A program made the translations under genes and the position numbers. From assembly GCA_000438175.1 (NCBI GenBank), contig FR900459.1:62506-126505 (forward strand): a stretch of 64,000 nucleotides of DNA. The letters are read 5' to 3'. The notes under the pieces were generated by a model. The model did no database searches. It saw only the letters and a program-made list of their open reading frames with translations, and was not told where the DNA came from. Source of the stretch: Fusobacterium sp. CAG:439. Lineage in GTDB: Bacteria > Cyanobacteriota > Vampirovibrionia > Gastranaerophilales > Gastranaerophilaceae. Of this stretch, positions 17,699 to 26,252 are shown one piece after another. Position 1 is the first letter of the stretch; each line of letters opens with the position of its first letter.

Positions 17699-18364
17699 CT
17701 AGTAATTCATCTCCCAGTTATCGTTAAGAATTTGTCCGAAAGGCTTCCAGTTAGCATCCGCACTATTTCTTTCATCTTCCGTCAAAGGAAGCGAAACAGC
17801 ATTGTAATTAAAAGTATCAATTGCCCCGCTGCTGTATACTGCCATATAAAAAGTATCTCTGCCAAGTATATTAGGACCTTTTTGCCCGTTAGTATCGACA
17901 AGAATATTCATAACTTTGCTTATTTTACCGTCATTTACATAAATTGGACGTACTGACGCACCGTTTGCCAGAACAAAAGATGTACTGCTGTGACCATCCA
18001 AAACATTTACGTCATCAGTTGAATTTAAGTATTTATATGAATTCGCGAAGCAAGGAGTTAATGAATTTTCGCAAGTTTGAACAATCTTAAAGTAATCAGT
18101 AATAAATTCCTGTGCTTTAGCATTCGAATTAATACCTGCCTCGGTAAGATTTAGAGCATTTTTATCGGTCAAATACATCGTTACCGCCTGCGAAATCTCA
18201 TTATAAACTTTATGTAATTGAGTTACATAAGTCTTTTTTTGATGATTTTGCATTAAAGAAGGCACTGTCATTGCGGAGACAACACCTATAATGCCAAGTG
18301 TTACTAACACTTCTGCCAGTGTAAACGCGTGAGAAGAAGCTAAGAAACGCCCCCCCCCCGACAT
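17699..18364 (-). CDS. phase-variable type IV pilin-like protein
   Basis: This is a 221 aa prepilin as read from ATG 18364: MSGGGRFLASSHA, then FTLAEVLVTLGIIGVVSAM, with the shared QNHQKKTYVTQLHK segment, a variable middle, DTNGQKGPNILGRD and FGQILNDNWEMNY. That ATG has no ribosome-binding site. The strong one (AAAGGAGC) serves ATG 18387 (MKFFRLFKC), which is one base out of frame. It needs 11 G rather than the present 10 in the tract at 18350. So the main product is probably OFF here, with a possible weak short form from 18364. A TTGAAA-17-TATAAT promoter precedes it. Confidence 0.8.
   Translation of the reverse strand: MSGGGRFLASSHAFTLAEVLVTLGIIGVVSAMTVPSLMQNHQKKTYVTQLHKVYNEISQAVTMYLTDKNALNLTEAGINSNAKAQEFITDYFKIVQTCENSLTPCFANSYKYLNSTDDVNVLDGHSSTSFVLANGASVRPIYVNDGKISKVMNILVDTNGQKGPNILGRDTFYMAVYSSGAIDTFNYNAVSLPLTEDERNSADANWKPFGQILNDNWEMNY
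18350..18359 (-). repeat. homopolymer tract, 10 G on the coding (minus) strand
   Basis: Ten C on the plus strand lie between ATG 18387 and the pilin signal. With 10 G the ribosome from ATG 18387 meets TAG after 15 codons; with 11 G it reads into the pilin. Confidence 0.9.
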
Positions 18365-18408
18365 TTAAATAATCTAAAAAATTTCATAAATAGCTCCTTT
18401 CTTTATTT

Positions 18409-18437
18409 ATTATATCAAAAGTTCCTGACTATTTCAA
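18409..18437 (-). promoter_or_regulatory. promoter of the phase-variable pilin at 17699
   Basis: On the minus strand TTGAAA (18437-18432), a 17 bp spacer and TATAAT (18414-18409) are followed by AAAGGAGC and ATG 18387. Confidence 0.7.
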
Positions 18438-18447
18438 TAATATAAAT

Positions 18448-18473
18448 AAAAAAAAGAGGCATTAAATGCCTCC
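18448..18473 (-). terminator. intrinsic terminator of sepF
   Basis: GAGGCA pairs with TGCCTC around a short AT loop. A T-run of nine follows on the minus strand. Confidence 0.65.
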
Positions 18474-18509
18474 TATTCAACTATCTCTCTCTTTCTCATA
18501 TTATTTTGA

Positions 18510-19013
18510 CTATTGTAAAGGAGCTCTCCACAATGAGTCATTAAATTTATTCTGGTTAGCATTAACGTCAACAGACAAAGTAACGTTGCTCGGAGTAAAT
18601 ACAAATACTAAATCACCGACTTTTTGAGGTTTGCCGTCAAGAGCGTGAGCAGCACCGCAAACAAAGTCAATTGTTCTTTGTGATTGTTCTTTATCTAAAA
18701 GATGAAGGTTTAAAACGATTGTCTTTCTGTTTCTGAGATGTTGAACAATAGTAGCAGCATCTTCGAAAGAACGCGGTTCCATAACTTTAACTTCATAACC
18801 TTTAAAGTTAGGATGACTTACAACTTTAATATCGTTTGTTCTGTCAACTGAAGGCTGTTGGAATGAATACTCGGGCTGAAGTGCCAAATTATCCTGAACA
18901 GGATAATCTTCATCAACTTCCTGAGCCATTTCATCAAAAATAGTTTCTCTCGGTTCAAATCCTTTTACTAAAAAATCTACTACTGATTTAATTTTGTCTG
19001 TTACTACTGCCAC
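18510..19013 (-). CDS. sepF: cell division protein SepF
   Basis: SepF bundles FtsZ and anchors it to the membrane in Firmicutes, Cyanobacteria and relatives that lack FtsA. The 167 aa protein has an acidic linker (about 20-55) and then the SepF core, including VKVMEPRSFEDAATIVQHL, KTIVLNLHLLDKEQSQRTIDFVCGAAHAL and a final VFVFTPSNV. It lies 22 bp downstream of a yggS-type gene, an order shared with Firmicutes and cyanobacteria. Partner FtsZ is at 15497. Confidence 0.9.
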   Translation of the reverse strand: MAVVTDKIKSVVDFLVKGFEPRETIFDEMAQEVDEDYPVQDNLALQPEYSFQQPSVDRTNDIKVVSHPNFKGYEVKVMEPRSFEDAATIVQHLRNRKTIVLNLHLLDKEQSQRTIDFVCGAAHALDGKPQKVGDLVFVFTPSNVTLSVDVNANQNKFNDSLWRAPLQ

Positions 19014-19035
19014 CGTTTTTCCTCCGTTTATCTTA

Positions 19036-19698
19036 CTATATAAATAATTTTCTACCTATCCTTAACATTGTTGCACCGTGCTTAACCGCAATTTTGTAAT
19101 CCTGGCTCATTCCCATTGAAAGTTCTTTTAGAGAGCAGTTAAAATCTGTTTCAAGCTTATTTCTGATTTGTGCAACTTCTTCAAACAGCCTGTTTAATTC
19201 ATCTTCCGGCGCGCCTAGCGGAGCCATATTCATCAATCCTGCAATGTTTATATTGGGAAGCGATTTTATTGAGATAAAAATGTCGAAAATTTCCTGTTTG
19301 GAAAACCCGAATTTCTGAACTTCATCTGCGTTATTAACCTGAAGAAGAATATTCTGAACTTTCCCTGTGTTTTGAGCTTCATCCGATATAGCTTTTGCAA
19401 GTTTATATGAATCTACGGAATGTATATAATCAAAATTCGCTACAGCCTTTTTAACTTTATTGGTTTGAAGATGTCCTATGAAATGGAACCTTGAATTATT
19501 TCTTACATCCGCGGGAAGATTATTAATCTTCGTGATTGCCTCAATTACTCTTGATTCTGCGAAATCTCTTAATCCTGCATTATATGCGTTAATTACAGCG
19601 GTTTCATCAAAATATTTTGTAACTGCGATAATATTTGGTTTATAAGGTGCGATTTCTTCCTGTATTTGTAAAAGATTTTCTTTAACCGTATGTTCCAT
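19036..19698 (-). CDS. YggS-type pyridoxal phosphate homeostasis protein
   Basis: This 220 aa PLP-binding alpha/beta barrel protein lacks a catalytic C-domain. Visible features are IIAVTKYF with the PLP lysine (about residue 27), FAESRVIEA, WxFIGHLQTNK-like RFHFIGHLQTNKVK, and LSMGMSQDYKIAVKHGATMLRIGRKLF at the C-terminus. Family members buffer free PLP and affect amino acid metabolism. It precedes sepF, the classical ylmE-ylmF order. TTGTCC-17-TACAAT lies upstream. Confidence 0.88.
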   Translation of the reverse strand: MEHTVKENLLQIQEEIAPYKPNIIAVTKYFDETAVINAYNAGLRDFAESRVIEAITKINNLPADVRNNSRFHFIGHLQTNKVKKAVANFDYIHSVDSYKLAKAISDEAQNTGKVQNILLQVNNADEVQKFGFSKQEIFDIFISIKSLPNINIAGLMNMAPLGAPEDELNRLFEEVAQIRNKLETDFNCSLKELSMGMSQDYKIAVKHGATMLRIGRKLFI

Positions 19699-19740
19699 AA
19701 ATAATCATCCTACCTCTACAAGAAGTTGAATATATTATTA

Positions 19741-19769
19741 ATTGTACTCTATACATCATGAGGGGACAA
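19741..19769 (-). promoter_or_regulatory. promoter of the yggS-sepF operon
   Basis: On the minus strand TTGTCC (19769-19764), a 17 bp spacer and TACAAT (19746-19741). It lies about 45 bp before the ATG. Confidence 0.5.
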
Positions 19770-19985
19770 CTTTTTTATTTATAACCTTTCCTCCGCTTTT
19801 AAATTTTCCCCGAAACCATGATGACGACATGATTTCAGCTGATTTTACATTTCTTCAAGTTTGGTTAATATTTTGTAATATTGTCTCTTTTGGAGCATGC
19901 TTTCAGATATTTTAGGCATGCCCGTGATGTATATTATCAGGATAGACCATATTTCGGCATATTTTATCCTTTAAATGCATGAGAT
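19770..19985. other. divergent intergenic region with no recognised gene
   Basis: The gap between the yggS start and the TPR gene is about 325 bp. Apart from the two promoters I see no ORF, RNA gene or riboswitch. The only structure is a loose pair of GCATGC sites at about 19895-19921. Confidence 0.4.
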
Positions 19986-19988
19986 TTT

Positions 19989-20018
19989 TTGATTTTTTTA
20001 AAGAAATACGTATATAAT
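19989..20018 (+). promoter_or_regulatory. promoter giving a probable leaderless mRNA
   Basis: TTGATT (19989-19994), an 18 bp spacer and TATAAT (20013-20018). The ATG at 20025 begins 6 nt after the -10, where transcription itself should start. No ribosome-binding site is present. Confidence 0.6.
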
Positions 20019-20024
20019 CATTTT

Positions 20025-21512
20025 ATGAACAATTTACTTGGAAAAGCATTCAAACTTCACAGCTGCGGGCAGCTGGAAGAAGCTGAAAAACTTTATAAAG
20101 AAATAATTGACACAACACCTGACAATTCACAGGCGCTAAATCTTCTGGGAATTATAAAATTATCACAAAACAATCTTGACGAGGCTGAAAAACTTATAAG
20201 CAAAGCAATTTCAATAAAAAAAGACGCATACTTTTACGAAAATCTTGCAAGAGTTTATGAAGCAAAAGCGGATTACAAAACAGAAATTAAAGTTCTTGAA
20301 GAAGCCCTGTTAGATGCACAATGCGGTTTTGAAATCTATTTTCTGCTCGGGCTTGCCTATAAAAACAATATAGAGTATGAAAAGGCAGAACGGGCATACC
20401 TCAAAGCCGTTGAATTAAACCCGAAATCCGAAAAAGCCTGTTATAATTTGGCAAGTTTGTATCTGTTCCTGAATAACCCCAATAAAGCAATTGAATATTT
20501 CAAAAAATGCCATGAAATAACACCGGATGATAAAGAAGTACTATATTTTTTATCTCTCGGCTACTTTAGGATTAAAGATTACGAAACAGGAACAAAGTAT
20601 TTTGAAAACAGACTCTGCAGGGGTACCGCAATTACGTCGCAGCAGGTAACGTATCCTAATTTATTGAAAAAAGCTCCTCTGTGGCAAGGTGAAGATATAC
20701 GGGATAAAACATTATACACCTATTATGAAGCGGGATTTGGGGATATGATAATGTTTGCAAGGTATATACCCGAACTTCAAAAACGATGCAAAAAATTAAT
20801 TATAAAACCTCAAAAGGAATTGTCACAGCTTTTCAGAGAAAATTTTAAAGATGTTGAAGTTATGGATCTGTTTTACGATGAGGATAAAGTTGATTTTGAT
20901 GTCCACTTGCCGTTTTTAAGCGCACCTTATGTGTTAGGTCTTAAAAATAATGAAATATTTATGCGTCATGATAAATATTTGAAGGCACTGCCTGAAAAAA
21001 TCCAATACTATAAAGAAAACTTTTTTGATAATGACAAGTTTAAGATTGCTATTAAGTGGCAGGGAAACACGTATTATGAAACAGACAGGGTCATTAATGT
21101 CGAAGCTTTTGCACCTCTTTTTGACCTGCCGAATGTAAAAATATATTCCGCACAGACTTTCGAAGGCTCTGAAGAATTTGAAAAACTTAACTCCAAATAT
21201 GATATAACTGACTTGAGTAAAAGCTTTAAAGACTTTTCATATACTGCTGGTGCACTTGAAAATGTTGATCTGGTAATCTGCAGTGACACATCTCTTGCCC
21301 ACCTTGCAGGTGCTATGGGAAAACCCTGTATTGTTCTTCTGCCTTATAATTATAATTGGAGATGGCATATGGATTTATCTCATTGCGACTGGTACGACAG
21401 TGTAAAACTTTTCAGACTCGGTAAAAATGAAAACTGGAACGATTTAATGATAAGAGTTGTAAATTCTTTAAATATAAATCAGCAAAAAAAATTTTGTTCT
21501 GATTTATATTAA
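20025..21512 (+). CDS. TPR-repeat protein with C-terminal GT9-like glycosyltransferase domain
   Basis: The protein is about 495 aa from ATG 20025 (MNNLLGKAFKLHSCG). An earlier in-frame TTG lies in the promoter, so it is not used. Residues 1 to about 200 hold five or so TPR repeats, such as NSQALNLLGIIKLSQNNLDE and EKACYNLASLYLFLNNPNKA. The C-terminal 280 residues resemble the nucleotide-sugar domain of heptosyltransferase-like (GT9) proteins, with the typical CSDTSLAHLAGAMGKPCIVLL near the end. The acceptor is unknown. The stop lies 2 nt before the next ATG, so the two genes are coupled. Confidence 0.75.
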   Translation: MNNLLGKAFKLHSCGQLEEAEKLYKEIIDTTPDNSQALNLLGIIKLSQNNLDEAEKLISKAISIKKDAYFYENLARVYEAKADYKTEIKVLEEALLDAQCGFEIYFLLGLAYKNNIEYEKAERAYLKAVELNPKSEKACYNLASLYLFLNNPNKAIEYFKKCHEITPDDKEVLYFLSLGYFRIKDYETGTKYFENRLCRGTAITSQQVTYPNLLKKAPLWQGEDIRDKTLYTYYEAGFGDMIMFARYIPELQKRCKKLIIKPQKELSQLFRENFKDVEVMDLFYDEDKVDFDVHLPFLSAPYVLGLKNNEIFMRHDKYLKALPEKIQYYKENFFDNDKFKIAIKWQGNTYYETDRVINVEAFAPLFDLPNVKIYSAQTFEGSEEFEKLNSKYDITDLSKSFKDFSYTAGALENVDLVICSDTSLAHLAGAMGKPCIVLLPYNYNWRWHMDLSHCDWYDSVKLFRLGKNENWNDLMIRVVNSLNINQQKKFCSDLY

Positions 21513-21514
21513 AT

Positions 21515-22459
21515 ATGAACATAATTAAACCAGGAATATTGCCCCCCCCCCGAACAGCAGCTTTTTGCGGCAACAGCACGGAATTCAGAAAAAAATATAC
21601 ACAAAGGCTTGAAAATAATCAGCTCTCGGAAACAAATATTTCGAATTTAAAAGGTTTGACAAACGCTTTTTCTCAAGAAGGTCTGACTTATCAAGATGTT
21701 TTAAAGGCTGCCAAATCCAACCCTTTTATACTCTTTCATAAACCTGCAACAATGAAACATAACATAAGAGAAACAGCGCAAAGATTTAGCAAATACGGAC
21801 TTACCGCTGAAAAATATCTTCATTGCGCATTAAATAACCCTGCACTGTTCTCTTCGTCACCCGATACAGTTCAAAAAAATATAAACGAAACAGTAAAACT
21901 GTTTGAAAATTACGGGCTTACTACGGAAAGATATTTGCAAAATGCACAAACCTCACCGAATTTATTCACTTCTAAGCCTCAGACCATAAAGAAAAAAATT
22001 TATAAAATAGCTGATACATTAAACATTTCCACTTCAGATATCCTGGAAATGTTCATGAAACAGCCTTCTCAATTCAACTGCAGTGAAAAAGAAATTATAA
22101 AAAAATATGAAATTTTTAAATATATAGAAGAAAATAAGTTATTTGACACAAATCAGCCAAGACCGTCCGAAAGAGAATTCAGTCTTTCAATTTTAAGAAA
22201 AAAATTTACAAACTCAACAGACACAAGTTTTATGCAGCTATTAAGAAATAAGATTTCAAACAGATTAAAAAAAGGGAAAAAATTACCGCACTTTAATCTT
22301 GAAACAAGCTTAAAAGATTACATAGCTGAAAATAAACGCTCAACTATTGAATTTACAATTACAGACGGCAAATATGCGAAGGATTTTATAAAATTTGTAA
22401 GAAATTTTTCAAAAGCTTCTGCCGGAAAAAATATTTTTAAAATAAGCATCATAAAATAA
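21515..22459 (+). CDS. phase-variable protein with mTERF-like helical repeats
   Basis: The protein is 314 aa. The N-terminus is MNIIKPGILPPPRTAAFCG, and the three prolines are encoded by ten C. At least three helical repeats of about 37 residues follow, each with the pattern GLT-x-x-x-x-L-x-x-A-x-x-x-P-x-L-F. Examples are KSNPFILFHKPATM, ALNNPALFSSSPDTV and AQTSPNLFTSKPQTI. That pattern recalls mTERF repeats, but the relation is weak and could be convergence. The C-terminal 100 residues are basic. No ribosome-binding site is visible; translation is likely coupled to the TPR-glycosyltransferase gene. With 10 C the frame is open (ON); 9 or 11 C would hit an early stop. Confidence 0.65.
   Translation: MNIIKPGILPPPRTAAFCGNSTEFRKKYTQRLENNQLSETNISNLKGLTNAFSQEGLTYQDVLKAAKSNPFILFHKPATMKHNIRETAQRFSKYGLTAEKYLHCALNNPALFSSSPDTVQKNINETVKLFENYGLTTERYLQNAQTSPNLFTSKPQTIKKKIYKIADTLNISTSDILEMFMKQPSQFNCSEKEIIKKYEIFKYIEENKLFDTNQPRPSEREFSLSILRKKFTNSTDTSFMQLLRNKISNRLKKGKKLPHFNLETSLKDYIAENKRSTIEFTITDGKYAKDFIKFVRNFSKASAGKNIFKISIIK
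21542..21551 (+). repeat. homopolymer tract, 10 C on the coding strand
   Basis: Ten C lie at codons 10-13 of the mTERF-like gene. This length keeps the frame. Gain or loss of one base stops translation within about 35 codons. Confidence 0.9.
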
Positions 22460-23332
22460 TTATGCTTTTTGGAATATCATTACATATTCATGTTTAAATA
22501 TGAAGAAACCGCCTGCAAGAGCTCTGTAACGCCATAAATTTGCGGTTTTGCCTTTTGCGCGTTCATTTCCCTGAATATCTTTAACGATAATTCCTTTGAG
22601 CTTAAATCCGAGATTCATCATTTTTGCCATGCACTCAAATCCCAGAGGCTGAACTTCTGAATTTTTATAGCTGTCGCCGATGATTAGTGCTGCAAAACGG
22701 CCTTTTTCAAGCATATCGTAACCGTTTTTGGCAACTTTTGCAAACAATTCATAAAATTCTTCGGTTGTATCACAGTTAGATAAATCTTCTTTCTTATCAG
22801 AAAACTTGATAATGTCGTCATAAGGCGGATGAAGAATTAAGAACTGTGCTTTTTCTTCACGCATAATATCAAGACTTGCCTGAACTTTTTCTTTAGCTTC
22901 TTCAGATGCGGAATCGGCACAGATAATACGAACATCCGTTACAAGCTGTTTAGGAGTAAATTTTTCCGAAACTTTTTCGGCAAGCTCGTCTTTAAGCTCA
23001 ACACCGATGCAGCGTCTGCCCATGTTAACGGCTTCTATGCCCGAAGTTCCCGAGCCGAAAAACAAATCAAGCACAACATCATTTTTCTTTGTAAATCTTT
23101 CGTAAAGCTGCTGTGCAATCTGCGGAATATAATTCCCATGGTATTCGTTTGAGTGTCCGCCTTCTTTTAAGCGTGTCGGGAATTCCCACAAAGTATCTGT
23201 TTTTACATGATCATAGGCTTTCCAGTTATTTAAATCTATGTCACTGTATTTTGTGGTTTTGACAGGTTTTACCACCTGCAAATCTGCTTTTTTAGAAGGT
23301 TTTAATTTTGTGTTAATTCTCGCTCTTGCCAA
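22460..23332 (-). CDS. DNA (adenine-N6 or cytosine-N4) methyltransferase, orphan
   Basis: The protein is 290 aa. A motif X-like segment (NEYHGNYIPQIAQQL, about 62-76) is followed by the SAM-binding motif I (VLDLFFGSGTSGIEA, about 86-100) and VGVEL-like RCIGVELK. Motif IV follows at LHPPYDDI (about 157). The X-I-IV order fits the gamma-like group. The catalytic tetrapeptide is HPPY instead of the usual D/N/S-PP-Y/F, so substrate or activity may differ. No restriction endonuclease gene is adjacent. The specificity cannot be read. It converges on the mTERF-like gene end to end. Confidence 0.8.
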   Translation of the reverse strand: MARARINTKLKPSKKADLQVVKPVKTTKYSDIDLNNWKAYDHVKTDTLWEFPTRLKEGGHSNEYHGNYIPQIAQQLYERFTKKNDVVLDLFFGSGTSGIEAVNMGRRCIGVELKDELAEKVSEKFTPKQLVTDVRIICADSASEEAKEKVQASLDIMREEKAQFLILHPPYDDIIKFSDKKEDLSNCDTTEEFYELFAKVAKNGYDMLEKGRFAALIIGDSYKNSEVQPLGFECMAKMMNLGFKLKGIIVKDIQGNERAKGKTANLWRYRALAGGFFIFKHEYVMIFQKA

Positions 23333-23452
23333 GTCTTTTTCTCCCTATAAAAAATTTCTCTTTATAGCATCTTATAGAAATGTTTCAAATTTGTAATCAA
23401 ACATTTAGATGAATTTGTGTTTGTTGTAGATTGAAAAACAGATGGAGGTATG

Positions 23453-24475
23453 ATGTTCGAGGGAGCATTTACACTAAGTGATTTTTACAGAATAGCAGGC
23501 TTTTTGCTTTCAATGTATGCCTGCGTTTCAAACGATATTATCCAAACTCTCGGAACTTTTTTAAGCGCTAATAAAAAAACTCCTTTTTATTATTTATGGG
23601 CGTTTTCGGTTGCGGTTCTGGTTTTGACAATAGGTATAGGCTGGATAGTTAATGACGGAGATATGTCTTTCGGGCTTTTAACAAGAATTCCCGTTACGGA
23701 GCACTATACGTTTATTTATCTTCTGCCGCCTATTATACTTATTCTTTTGACGCGCTGGGGAATTCCCGTTGCTACAACATTCCTTGTTTTAAGCGTATTT
23801 TCGGTAAGCGATGTTTCAGTAATCTGGATGATGCTTACAAAATCGGTTCTAGGGTATATAATTGCATTTATCGCTGCTATTATTATTTATAATATCATCG
23901 GACGCCCTGTTGAAAGGTATTTTTACTACACACAGAAACGTTCGGGTGATGCCAAAATTTCAAAATGGTGGATGGCGGCAAAATGGTGTTCTACGGCATT
24001 TATCTGGTCGCAATGGCTTATGCAGGATTCTGCAAAACTGTTTATTTACCTTCCCCGAAAAGCTTCTGTTTGGGAATTGTTGTTTGTTCTTCTGTGCTTT
24101 ACAATATTCCTCGGAGTTCTTACGTATAAACGCGGCGGGGATATTCAAAAAATCGTAAAAATGAAAACCAATGTTCAAGATCCGCGTTCTGCAACAATTA
24201 TTGACATTATATACGCTTTCTTATTAATGTATTTTATAAACCTTAATAACGTTCCAATGTCAACTACGTGGGTATTTATCGGACTTCTTGCCGGACGTGA
24301 AATTGCTTTGTATCAAAGACTGCGATTTGAATCCCCGAAAAAAATGTACAAACATATTGTAAAAGATTTATATAAAGTTACATTGGGATTAATCGTGTCA
24401 ATCGTTGTTGTGGTAATGCTTACACAGTTTGATTATGTTAAACATTTCTTTTTCTCTCATTTTATAGGAGGCTGA
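23453..24475 (+). CDS. multi-pass membrane protein, distant PiT-type phosphate transporter relative
   Basis: The protein is about 340 aa with eight to ten predicted membrane helices. Two segments resemble the paired signatures of the PiT family (inorganic phosphate:Na+/H+ symporters): SNDIIQTLGTFLSANKK near the N-terminus and NNVPMSTTWVFIGLLAGRE in the second half. The rest diverges. It could therefore carry another anion, and the transporter call is an inference. GGAGG precedes ATG 23453 by 4 nt; an ATG one codon earlier is too close to the site. It ends 1 nt before mutL, so both are likely co-transcribed. Confidence 0.6.
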   Translation: MFEGAFTLSDFYRIAGFLLSMYACVSNDIIQTLGTFLSANKKTPFYYLWAFSVAVLVLTIGIGWIVNDGDMSFGLLTRIPVTEHYTFIYLLPPIILILLTRWGIPVATTFLVLSVFSVSDVSVIWMMLTKSVLGYIIAFIAAIIIYNIIGRPVERYFYYTQKRSGDAKISKWWMAAKWCSTAFIWSQWLMQDSAKLFIYLPRKASVWELLFVLLCFTIFLGVLTYKRGGDIQKIVKMKTNVQDPRSATIIDIIYAFLLMYFINLNNVPMSTTWVFIGLLAGREIALYQRLRFESPKKMYKHIVKDLYKVTLGLIVSIVVVVMLTQFDYVKHFFFSHFIGG

Positions 24476-24476
24476 T

Positions 24477-26252
24477 ATGGCTAGAATTCAACAGTTATCA
24501 AAACATTTAATAAACCAGATTGCGGCGGGAGAAGTTATTGAACGCCCCGCATCCGTAGTTAAAGAACTTGTCGAAAACTCGGTTGACGCAGGAGCTACAA
24601 AAATAAGCGTTGAAATTAATAATGACTGCCGCGATATAAGAGTTGCCGATAACGGATGCGGAATTCATCCCGATGATATTTTGCTTGCGTTTTCAAAACA
24701 CGCAACCAGCAAAATAGCGACTGATGAAGATTTGTTTGACATTCACACGCTAGGTTTCAGAGGTGAAGCTTTATCAAGTATTATTTCAATTTCAAAGCTG
24801 ACCTGTACTACAAGAACTGCCGAATTTGAAACAGGAACAAAAGTTAAATGTGAAAATTCAGAAGTTAAGCAGGTTGAAACAGGCTGTGCTATAGGAACAA
24901 TTATGGATATAAGGGATTTATTTTACAATATTCCCGCACGTCTGAAATTTCTTAAAAATCCTAATACAGAATTTTCATATATTCAAGAACTTGTGCAGTC
25001 AATAGCACTTGCACATCCGGAATGCTCTTTTGAATTGAAAAAGAACGGTAAAACAGTACTTAGTACATCAGGACAAAATAATCTTCTGCAAACAGTAAAA
25101 GAAGTTTATTCTTCAGATGTAATATCAAATCTCAAAGAGGTTTTGAAAACGGATAACCTTGCAGGGCTTAAAATAAGCGGTTACGTAAGTACACCGAATT
25201 ACACACGTTCAAGCAAAAAAAGTTATCATATATACATAAATTCAAGAACTGTTAAATGCCCGATTTTCCAAAAAGCAATAGATACTGCATACAAAAGCCT
25301 TATTGCAAACGGTAAATACCCGTTTGCCGTACTGAATTTGGAAATTCCTCCCTCTGATGTTGATGTTAACGTACACCCGACAAAAAAAGAAGTTCGCTAT
25401 AAAAATACAAATCAAATATTTAATTTTATTTATACTTCAATTCAGGCGGGTCTTGCAAATTATGTAGAAAGGCAAACTCCGCAATATGAGGCTCCGGTAC
25501 AAACTGTACAGGATAATGTTATTGACTTTGTACAGCCGAAAATGGAAAGTTCGGGAGAAGTTTTCTTTGATAAACAGGATGATACTGTCTACGTTTCGGA
25601 TAAAGTTATGGAGCTTGAAGAAACGAAATTTGAACAGCCTAAACAGGAAGATACAGAACAGAGGCAATTTTTTGTTCCTGTCGAAAAATCCCCTGAACCG
25701 GAAGAAAATATTGTAGGTCAGTATAAAAACACTTATATTCTGATAGAAAAAGAAGACGGGCTTGAAATCGTTGATCAGCATATTGCGGAAGAACGCTATA
25801 TTTACGAAAAGCTTATGGCTGAAAAAAATATTGTGTCACAAATGCTTTTTGTGTCTGATGTTGTACCAGTATCAAGTACGGAAGCAGAACTTATAAAAGA
25901 AAATATAGATAAATTTGAAAAATTCGGCTACGGAATAGAGTTTTTGAAGGATAACGAGCTTATTTTCAGAAAAGTTCCTCAAATGATTGCAAAAGTCAAT
26001 CCTAAAGAAATCTTAGCAGATATCTTAGAAAATATTGAAGGAAACATTGACAGGCTTGAAGAAAAGATTTTAATAACAACATCTTGTAAAGCATCAGTTA
26101 AAGCCGGAACAAAACTTTCTACCTGGCAAATGCAGGAGATTATAAAAAAATGGCGTACGACAAAAATGCCGTACACCTGTCCTCACGGACGCCCGATTGT
26201 AAAATTCTTTCCGCATAAAGAAATTGCAAGCTTTTTCCAAAGAAATGCTTAA
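24477..26252 (+). CDS. mutL: DNA mismatch repair protein MutL
   Basis: The protein is 591 aa. The N-terminal GHKL ATPase shows IAAGEVIERPASVVKELVEN, DNGCGI, and TLGFRGEAL. Residues 330-400 are a linker. The C-terminal dimerisation and endonuclease domain has DQHIAEERYIYEK, matching the DQHA-x2-E-x4-E nuclease motif with Ile for Ala. It also has SCKASVKAG and CPHGRP. MutL here therefore probably nicks DNA, as expected in lineages that lack MutH. Mismatch-repair status matters for the homopolymer tracts of this region. The last codons overlap the end of the convergent pilin gene by 4 bp. Confidence 0.93.
   Translation: MARIQQLSKHLINQIAAGEVIERPASVVKELVENSVDAGATKISVEINNDCRDIRVADNGCGIHPDDILLAFSKHATSKIATDEDLFDIHTLGFRGEALSSIISISKLTCTTRTAEFETGTKVKCENSEVKQVETGCAIGTIMDIRDLFYNIPARLKFLKNPNTEFSYIQELVQSIALAHPECSFELKKNGKTVLSTSGQNNLLQTVKEVYSSDVISNLKEVLKTDNLAGLKISGYVSTPNYTRSSKKSYHIYINSRTVKCPIFQKAIDTAYKSLIANGKYPFAVLNLEIPPSDVDVNVHPTKKEVRYKNTNQIFNFIYTSIQAGLANYVERQTPQYEAPVQTVQDNVIDFVQPKMESSGEVFFDKQDDTVYVSDKVMELEETKFEQPKQEDTEQRQFFVPVEKSPEPEENIVGQYKNTYILIEKEDGLEIVDQHIAEERYIYEKLMAEKNIVSQMLFVSDVVPVSSTEAELIKENIDKFEKFGYGIEFLKDNELIFRKVPQMIAKVNPKEILADILENIEGNIDRLEEKILITTSCKASVKAGTKLSTWQMQEIIKKWRTTKMPYTCPHGRPIVKFFPHKEIASFFQRNA

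Noticed and set aside
19895-19921. Small RNA or terminator at the GCATGC pair
   Set aside because: GCATGC is itself palindromic, and the pair has no extended stem or T-run.
22460-23332. Complete restriction-modification system
   Set aside because: Neighbours are a helical-repeat gene and a membrane protein; no endonuclease gene is seen.
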